Assembly (NCBI GenBank): GCA_964008355.1
Contig: CAXGBD010000005.1
Span: 1 to 35,513 of the forward strand
Length of the DNA: 35,513 nt
Source: DTSX01 sp964008355
Lineage (GTDB): Bacteria > Pseudomonadota > Gammaproteobacteria > Steroidobacterales > UBA11654
Reading direction: 5' to 3'
This document shows, in pieces, positions 31,077-35,513 of the stretch; position 1 is the first letter of the stretch, and every line of letters begins with the position of its first letter. The notes beneath the pieces were generated by a model. That model was not told where the DNA came from, searched no databases, and saw only the letters and a list, made by a program, of their open reading frames with translations. The position numbers were made by a program, and so were the translations under genes.

Positions 31077-32291
31077 ATGTATATTAATTTTTGGTATCCA
31101 ATCGTTATTGGAGAAGAACTCAAGGCTGGGAAGCCCGAGAAAGTCAAAGTTCTCGGTGTTGACGTTGTTGCCTTTAGAGATAGCAAAGGTAATGCAAATG
31201 TCATAAGCGACACTTGCTGTCACCGAGGCGGTTCTCTAGGTGGAGCTTGGTCAAATCTTCCAACTGCCCCTAGAATCATCGAGGATTCAATTGTTTGTCC
31301 CTACCACGGTTGGGAATTCGGCGGAGACGGTAAATGTACAAACATACCTTCATTAGGATATGGTGCGAAAGTACCTGATCGCGCCAAGGTAGACGCATAT
31401 CCAGTGCAGGAAAAGTATGGTATCGTCTTCGCTTTCTTAGGCGACCTTCCAGAAGAAGAACGACCACCTCTTCTTGACATTGAGGAATATGGAACAGATG
31501 AATGGCGGACCAATAAAGTTCTAGCTTTTGAAGTTCCCTTTAATTTCGAACGTTCCGTAGAAAATGGTCTTGATCCTGCTCACAACGAGTTTGTTCATCC
31601 TACCCATGGATTTACAGGGATCAACAGAGATACTTATATAGTCAATGAAATTACAGCAGAAGATCATCTCCAAGGATGGGGGTTCTGGTTTATGCACACT
31701 TTTGATTCTCCACCTTTGCCCGAAGATGATCATCCGACATCAGAAGGCACAACCCCATGGGGAGATACCAAGACGGAACGAAGTCCTGTTACAGCAGGGG
31801 GCGGAACTCATGGTCCAAATACCCTGATCACGCACATCAATATCACTCCTGAAACAGGGTTTAGGCAATACTTCTTTGAGCAGCCGATTAGTGAGACGAA
31901 AACAAAGATTTTCTTTGTGAATAATCGTAATTTTTTGATGGATCCCAGTATGGATGAGCCGATTCATGCACGGAATCTCGTTATTGCTCAACAGGATATT
32001 GATATTCTCATTGATGTTTATCCAACAGTGACTCCTTTCGTAGTGAAAGAGGAAGTCATTGTCCCTGCAGACGTTCCTATTGTTGCCTACCGCGATTGGT
32101 TGGCTAAATTCGATGCTAAGGGTTGGAGGATTGATACCAAGGAGTTCAATGAGAACAATGGTAAAGGCAAGGCCTACGCCATCCCTGGCCCAGGCAGGAA
32201 CAAGTCCAAGAACTACCCACTCGACACGCTACCACTGGTCGAAGCATCTGACGATTCGGATCCTGCAGTAATGCGGTTAAGAACTGGTTAA
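31077..32291 (+). CDS. Rieske non-haem iron oxygenase (pheophorbide/chlorophyllide-oxygenase-like)
   Basis: This 404-residue oxygenase has a Rieske centre C47-x-H49 and C74-x2-H77 (CCHRGGSLGG and CPYHGWEFGGDGKC). The catalytic 2-His-1-Asp triad is NGLDPAHNEFVHPTHGF (D166, H169, H174). The Rieske half followed by VPFNFERSVENGLDPAHNEF looks closest to the PaO/CAO/TIC55 and 3-ketosteroid-hydroxylase-like one-subunit oxygenases, not the naphthalene type. The substrate is unknown. TTAGGAGG precedes the ATG. It sits 56 nt after ompW with no promoter seen between, so it is probably driven by the FNR-box promoter, odd for an enzyme that needs O2. No reductase or ferredoxin gene is nearby. Confidence 0.88.
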   Translation: MYINFWYPIVIGEELKAGKPEKVKVLGVDVVAFRDSKGNANVISDTCCHRGGSLGGAWSNLPTAPRIIEDSIVCPYHGWEFGGDGKCTNIPSLGYGAKVPDRAKVDAYPVQEKYGIVFAFLGDLPEEERPPLLDIEEYGTDEWRTNKVLAFEVPFNFERSVENGLDPAHNEFVHPTHGFTGINRDTYIVNEITAEDHLQGWGFWFMHTFDSPPLPEDDHPTSEGTTPWGDTKTERSPVTAGGGTHGPNTLITHINITPETGFRQYFFEQPISETKTKIFFVNNRNFLMDPSMDEPIHARNLVIAQQDIDILIDVYPTVTPFVVKEEVIVPADVPIVAYRDWLAKFDAKGWRIDTKEFNENNGKGKAYAIPGPGRNKSKNYPLDTLPLVEASDDSDPAVMRLRTG

Positions 32292-32321
32292 GAGTATAAG
32301 AGCGGTTTGATTTGGTAGAAA

Positions 32322-32385
32322 GCAGTGCATTTGGGCTAGGTTACCCCTATTACCTAAACCCGGTGCACTGCCGATTATGATCGGC
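32322..32385 (+). other. Two overlapping RNA hairpins between the Rieske and U32-like genes
   Basis: GCAGTGCA (32322-32329) pairs with TGCACTGC (32364-32371), and inside it TAGGT pairs with ACCTA, giving a hairpin of about 50 nt. GCCGAT (32370-32375) and ATCGGC (32380-32385) form a second stem with a TATG loop that shares two bases with the first, so the two compete. No U-tract follows, so simple termination is unlikely; mRNA stabilisation, processing or attenuation fit better. Confidence 0.6.
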
Positions 32386-32458
32386 AATATTTGATTACTG
32401 ATTAATCTTCTATAGAATCTTATTAATTCATTAGGGGAAATTAACAAGATAGAAGGGC

Positions 32459-33241
32459 GTGCCTTTGCTTGATAGCAATTCAAATTCGGTATCCAGTAGA
32501 GATGATTCCGTCTCGTATACGGTGTCTGCCAGAGGTAAAAGTCCAAATAAGCCGATGTTTGCTTTTTTGAGGGACTCATACGGCCATTTGCCTCTCGGTC
32601 AAATTGAAAGCGTTTTTGGTTTTGTTGAGCGATCCTCACTGTATGGAGGTCGTCATTTTATGAGTCCTGAACTCTCCAACAGAGACGTGCACCAGCTTAA
32701 TAATGCTGGCATTGGTTTAAGGATTCCTTTCACTAATCACTTTGTTGATTATGAGGAGTACCAGGCGAATAAACCATTGATTTCAAAATACCACAACGAA
32801 ATCAATTCGGTCATTTGCACAAATGATGAATTAGCAACGTGGCTGAGGGAGGATTTTCCAAAATTCTGCCATGTTGAAGCAAGTGTGATAAAAAATATAG
32901 ATAACACATCGAAGTTAGAAAAAGCCCTTGGCATCTATACGTGTGCTGTTCTGCCAATGACCAGCAATGATGATTTAGATTTTCTAGATTCTATCACTGA
33001 GAAGGCAAGGATCCGGTTATTTGCCAACGGCGGTTGTGCGTATACATGCCCGTCAAAAATCTGTTATCGCTCTCAATCAAAACTCAATAAATTCAAAGGC
33101 GGTGAATTTAAATGCTCCCAGCCGATAAAAAAAAGAGAGCTCATAGGAATGATTAACTTTGATTTGGAGCTTTTAACTAATAAAGGATTTAATAAATTTA
33201 AACTCTTGAGAGCCAGACCGGGCCAAATGACGGGCCACTGA
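32459..33241 (+). CDS. U32-like protein with four-cysteine motif, unassigned
   Basis: This 260-residue protein starts at GTG 32459 (weak; GAAGGG is very close to it). Its GRHFMSPELSNRDVHQLNNA, VICTNDELATWLREDFPKF and CHVEASVIKNID segments look like a TIM barrel of the peptidase-U32 kind. LFANGGCAYTCPSKICYRSQ plus FKCSQPI provide four cysteines (Cx3Cx4C...C) fit for an iron-sulfur cluster. U32 relatives UbiU/UbiV perform O2-independent hydroxylation, and TrhP (at 5702) hydroxylates tRNA. The match here is distant and I assign no reaction. It lies about 167 nt after the Rieske gene and is followed by a likely terminator. Confidence 0.65.
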   Translation: MPLLDSNSNSVSSRDDSVSYTVSARGKSPNKPMFAFLRDSYGHLPLGQIESVFGFVERSSLYGGRHFMSPELSNRDVHQLNNAGIGLRIPFTNHFVDYEEYQANKPLISKYHNEINSVICTNDELATWLREDFPKFCHVEASVIKNIDNTSKLEKALGIYTCAVLPMTSNDDLDFLDSITEKARIRLFANGGCAYTCPSKICYRSQSKLNKFKGGEFKCSQPIKKRELIGMINFDLELLTNKGFNKFKLLRARPGQMTGH

Positions 33242-33272
33242 TAAGATAGACCAGGTGTTTTGAATGTTTCGT

Positions 33273-33320
33273 GGATGATTGACACCCATCGGGTAGGCTT
33301 ATTATCCAAATCTTTTTTTT
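33273..33320 (+). terminator. Probable intrinsic terminator after the U32-like gene
   Basis: GGATGAT (33273-33279) pairs with ATTATCC (33300-33306, one G-U), with an inner ACCC-ATC-GGGT hairpin. A run of eight T follows at 33313-33320. It separates the ompW unit from the cox promoter. Confidence 0.45.
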
Positions 33321-33348
33321 AATCCATTTTTCTGGTTGACTGGTCAAA

Positions 33349-33432
33349 TTGATCTAGATCAAGTGACTATTGATATAGATCAAGTGCCTCATGATCTAGA
33401 TCAGTGTAAATAGATGTTGTTCAAAATATCAT
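33349..33432 (+). promoter_or_regulatory. Triple phased FNR/DNR-box promoter of the cox operon
   Basis: TTGATCTAGATCAA (33349-33362, perfect), TTGATATAGATCAA (33370-33383, perfect) and ATGATCTAGATCAG (33391-33404, two mismatches) are centred exactly 21 bp apart. The -10 TATCAT (33427-33432) predicts a start at 33439, placing the boxes at -83.5, -62.5 and -41.5, the same geometry as in front of ompW. Confidence 0.87.
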
Positions 33433-33483
33433 TTTATCCAGAATTAATATCAAAAAAGCACCATAAAAAAACTTGGAACCAAT

Positions 33484-34605
33484 ATGCTTGTTACATTGAT
33501 TTTCTTACTCTTTACCATCGCAGTTGTAGCATTTCATTTCTATGCCCTAGAGCAAGGTTTCTGGTTCCCAGTATTGGCATCAAACTGGGCATTGATGGAT
33601 TTAACAACCAAAATTACCTTAGCAGTCAGTGCTGTTGTCTTTATAGTCATCAGTGTTTTTGTGTGTTACTGCATTTTTCGGTTTCGTCGCAGAGAAGGAC
33701 ACAGCGCCGATCATGAACCGGAAAACAGTAAAGAAAACAGTAAACTTGAAGGGTGGTTGACAATTTTTACAACCGTTGGGGTTATTGCACTTCTTTCACC
33801 TGGATTGATGGTCTATCGTGATTTTATCAACCCTCCTGCCGATGCCATAAAAGCAGAAGTTCTTGGGGAGCAATGGACATGGAGCTACCGTTTTCCGGGA
33901 AATGATGGCATTTATGGCAGGACCAATCCCAAGTTCTTTAGTCTTGATAACTCATTTGGTCTGGATCCATCGGATCCAGCATCTCAGGATGATGTTCTCG
34001 TTAACACCAATACGGTTCATTTCCCGATCAATCAACCGGTAGATATTCAACTCAGATCAAAAGATGTGCTGCATGATTTTTACATTCCACAATTTAGAGC
34101 CAAAATAGACATGGTTCCGGGCCAAGTTACAAAACTATGGTTTGAACCTACATTAGAAGGCGAATATGAAATCGTATGCGCAGAGTATTGTGGTATCGCA
34201 CACTACAATATGCGTGGCGTAGCAATTGTAAACTCGGTGCCCGATTTTCAATTCTGGCTAGATCAACAACAAACCTTCGGTGAGTTTCAGCAACAAGCAG
34301 CCTCATCATCAGGTGGCGTTACGGATAAGGATGGTGAATTGATTGCGAGAACAAAAGGATGTATAGCATGCCATAGTATTGATGGTAAACCTGGGATCGG
34401 TCCATCATGGAAAGGCATTGCAGGTGAGGACAGAGTCTTGGTTGGAGGTGGGTCTGTGATTGCTAATGATCTTTATTTGAAACGATCAATTACCAATCCA
34501 AACGATGAAGTCGTTCTCGGTTATGCCCCGATGATGCCTCCATATCCATTATCCGAGGAAGAGTTGGATGCAATCGTGGAATACATCAACAGTCTAGGTG
34601 AATAA
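33484..34605 (+). CDS. coxB: Cytochrome c oxidase subunit II with fused cytochrome c domain
   Basis: This 373-residue subunit has hydrophobic segments near 3-25, 43-65 and 91-111, then the cupredoxin domain (about 120-250). The CuA ligands are all present: H197 (VLHDFY) and C232-x-E234-x-C236-x3-H240-x2-M243. The C-terminal cytochrome c domain has C293-x2-C296-H297 and Met ligand candidates in APMMPPYPLSEEE. A subunit II with attached haem c is typical of caa3-type oxidases. It is transcribed from the triple FNR-box promoter and coxA follows after 47 nt. The SCO and PCuAC proteins encoded at 17189-18284 could load its CuA site. Confidence 0.95.
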   Translation: MLVTLIFLLFTIAVVAFHFYALEQGFWFPVLASNWALMDLTTKITLAVSAVVFIVISVFVCYCIFRFRRREGHSADHEPENSKENSKLEGWLTIFTTVGVIALLSPGLMVYRDFINPPADAIKAEVLGEQWTWSYRFPGNDGIYGRTNPKFFSLDNSFGLDPSDPASQDDVLVNTNTVHFPINQPVDIQLRSKDVLHDFYIPQFRAKIDMVPGQVTKLWFEPTLEGEYEIVCAEYCGIAHYNMRGVAIVNSVPDFQFWLDQQQTFGEFQQQAASSSGGVTDKDGELIARTKGCIACHSIDGKPGIGPSWKGIAGEDRVLVGGGSVIANDLYLKRSITNPNDEVVLGYAPMMPPYPLSEEELDAIVEYINSLGE

Positions 34606-34652
34606 TTTGATGATGAAATTAATGGTTAAAACTAAAAAGGAGGGAGTTTGCC

Positions 34653-35513
34653 ATGGAATATACTGACACCTATGAAGGTCAGAGGGTTTCTGATGCAAAG
34701 AGTTGGATAACAAAATACGTATTCTGCCAGGACCATAAAGTAATAGCGATTCAGTATTCATGCGTGGCAATGTTCACGGGCATAGTTGGAGTTATATTAT
34801 CAATATTAATGCGTCTGCAGCTTGGTTATCCAGATGTATTCGGGATCACTGCAGCTGAGTATTATCAGCACACTACCATGCACGGCATGATCATGGTCAT
34901 ATACCTTTTGACAGCCTTGTTTTTAGGCGGCTTTGGCAACTACCTCATCCCTTTGATGTTGGGAGCACGAGACATGGCATTTCCATTTGTAAATATGCTC
35001 AGTGTTCATTTTTTTACACTTTCAGTGATCATACTGATGGGCAGTTATATTGTTCCAGGGGGGCCAACCGGGGCTGGTTGGACACTGTACCCTCCTCAAG
35101 TGCTGTTACCAGGCACTCCTGGATATGATTGGGGTATTATCATGATGATCCTCTCGGTGGCTGTATTCATTATTGCATTTACCATGGGTGGCCTAAATTA
35201 CGTCACCACGGTATTGCAATCCAGAACTCGCGGGATGACCTTGATGAGGATGCCTTTAGTGATCTGGTGCATCTTCCTTGCCACTGTCATTGGCCTTTTA
35301 GCCTTTCCAGCACTGTTGGTTGCTGGGGTCATGCTACTTCTTGATCGTGTTGTTGGCAGTAGTTTTTTTATGCCGGATGTTTTTCAAGCCGGACAACACG
35401 TAACCAATGTTTTCGGTACCGAATATGAAGGTGGCAGTCCACTGTTGTTTCAGCATTTATTTTGGTTCTTTGGACACCCGGAAGTCTATATCGTGGCTCT
35501 GCCCGCTTTTGGA
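34653..35513 (+). CDS. coxA: Cytochrome c oxidase subunit I, partial (first 287 residues)
   Basis: The reading frame runs off the right edge. ATG 34653 has AGGAGG 9 nt upstream. The translation begins MEYTDTYEGQRVSDAKSWIT and gives the haem-copper oxidase helices I-VI: a haem ligand His in TTMHGMIMVIYLLTALFLGG, then FGNYLIPLMLGARDMAFPFV, and HLFWFFGHPEVYIVALPAFG with the CuB His and the cross-linked Tyr. GARDMAFPFVNM replaces the more usual GAPDMAFPRMNN, so this is not the standard mitochondrial-like sequence. It is the second gene of the FNR-box-controlled cox operon. Confidence 0.95.
   Translation, partial: MEYTDTYEGQRVSDAKSWITKYVFCQDHKVIAIQYSCVAMFTGIVGVILSILMRLQLGYPDVFGITAAEYYQHTTMHGMIMVIYLLTALFLGGFGNYLIPLMLGARDMAFPFVNMLSVHFFTLSVIILMGSYIVPGGPTGAGWTLYPPQVLLPGTPGYDWGIIMMILSVAVFIIAFTMGGLNYVTTVLQSRTRGMTLMRMPLVIWCIFLATVIGLLAFPALLVAGVMLLLDRVVGSSFFMPDVFQAGQHVTNVFGTEYEGGSPLLFQHLFWFFGHPEVYIVALPAFG

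Noticed and set aside
32277..32639. Minus-strand ORF of 120 codons across the Rieske/U32-like junction
   Set aside because: It is antisense to the hairpins and to the start of the U32-like gene, and its protein looks random.
33336..33347. Palindrome TTGACTGGTCAA just upstream of the cox FNR boxes
   Set aside because: The half-sites are separated by 2 nt instead of 4 and it is out of the 21-bp phase, so I do not count it as a box; it could be a site for another factor.
33414..33716. Plus-strand ORF of 100 codons overlapping the start of coxB
   Set aside because: Out of frame with coxB and lying over its conserved N-terminus and leader; no family resemblance.

Overview
The window is an AT-rich stretch of bacterial chromosome, most likely from an uncultured aquatic gammaproteobacterium. 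The E. coli-type IlvD, homodimeric AceE, TrhP, MetF and MetB all look gammaproteobacterial. A complete coenzyme F420 pathway and a SAM-II riboswitch are less usual in that group. This placement is inference from protein resemblance only. I see no rRNA, tRNA, CRISPR array, insertion sequence or phage gene.

Layout. 1-5218 (minus): the operon ilvD-npdG-cofE-cofD-cofC-cofG/fbiC, giving F420 synthesis plus the F420:NADP oxidoreductase. 5306-9746: a small membrane protein, trhP and aceE. 9760-11946 (minus): metB-metF behind a promoter, a SAM-II riboswitch and an intrinsic terminator. 11956-17187: a divergent cluster around a promoter region with a 13-bp tandem repeat. Leftward run a split-barrel flavoprotein with a C-terminal PCP_red-like domain, an ICMT-like methyltransferase, a kinase and a DUF5652 protein. 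Rightward run a cytochrome c, a DUF169 protein that also ends in a PCP_red-like domain, and a POR/retinol-dehydrogenase-like SDR.

17189-20868 (minus): an SCO/PCuAC copper-delivery unit with two very short membrane-protein genes, a Tat-exported FAD oxidoreductase, a DUF465 protein and a multi-TM protein. Two of these genes appear to start at AUU. 21016-26223: an asparaginase-type hydrolase, a Crp/Fnr regulator, a large membrane-anchored protein I cannot assign, a second unknown and a DoxX protein. 26328-29102: a pair of acyl-CoA dehydrogenases and a DUF123 nuclease.

29114-35513 is the most striking part. A second Crp/Fnr regulator, an ompW-Rieske oxygenase-U32-like unit and a coxB-coxA oxidase operon each have FNR/DNR-type boxes (TTGAT-N4-ATCAA). 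In all three promoters one box lies exactly at -41.5 from a predicted start site, and one or two further boxes lie upstream at exact 21-bp steps (-62.5, -83.5). The local regulator keeps the FNR-type ETVSR recognition helix but lacks the FNR cysteine cluster, so I infer that it is a non-Fe-S (DNR-like) activator of itself, the outer-membrane/oxygenase unit and the terminal oxidase.
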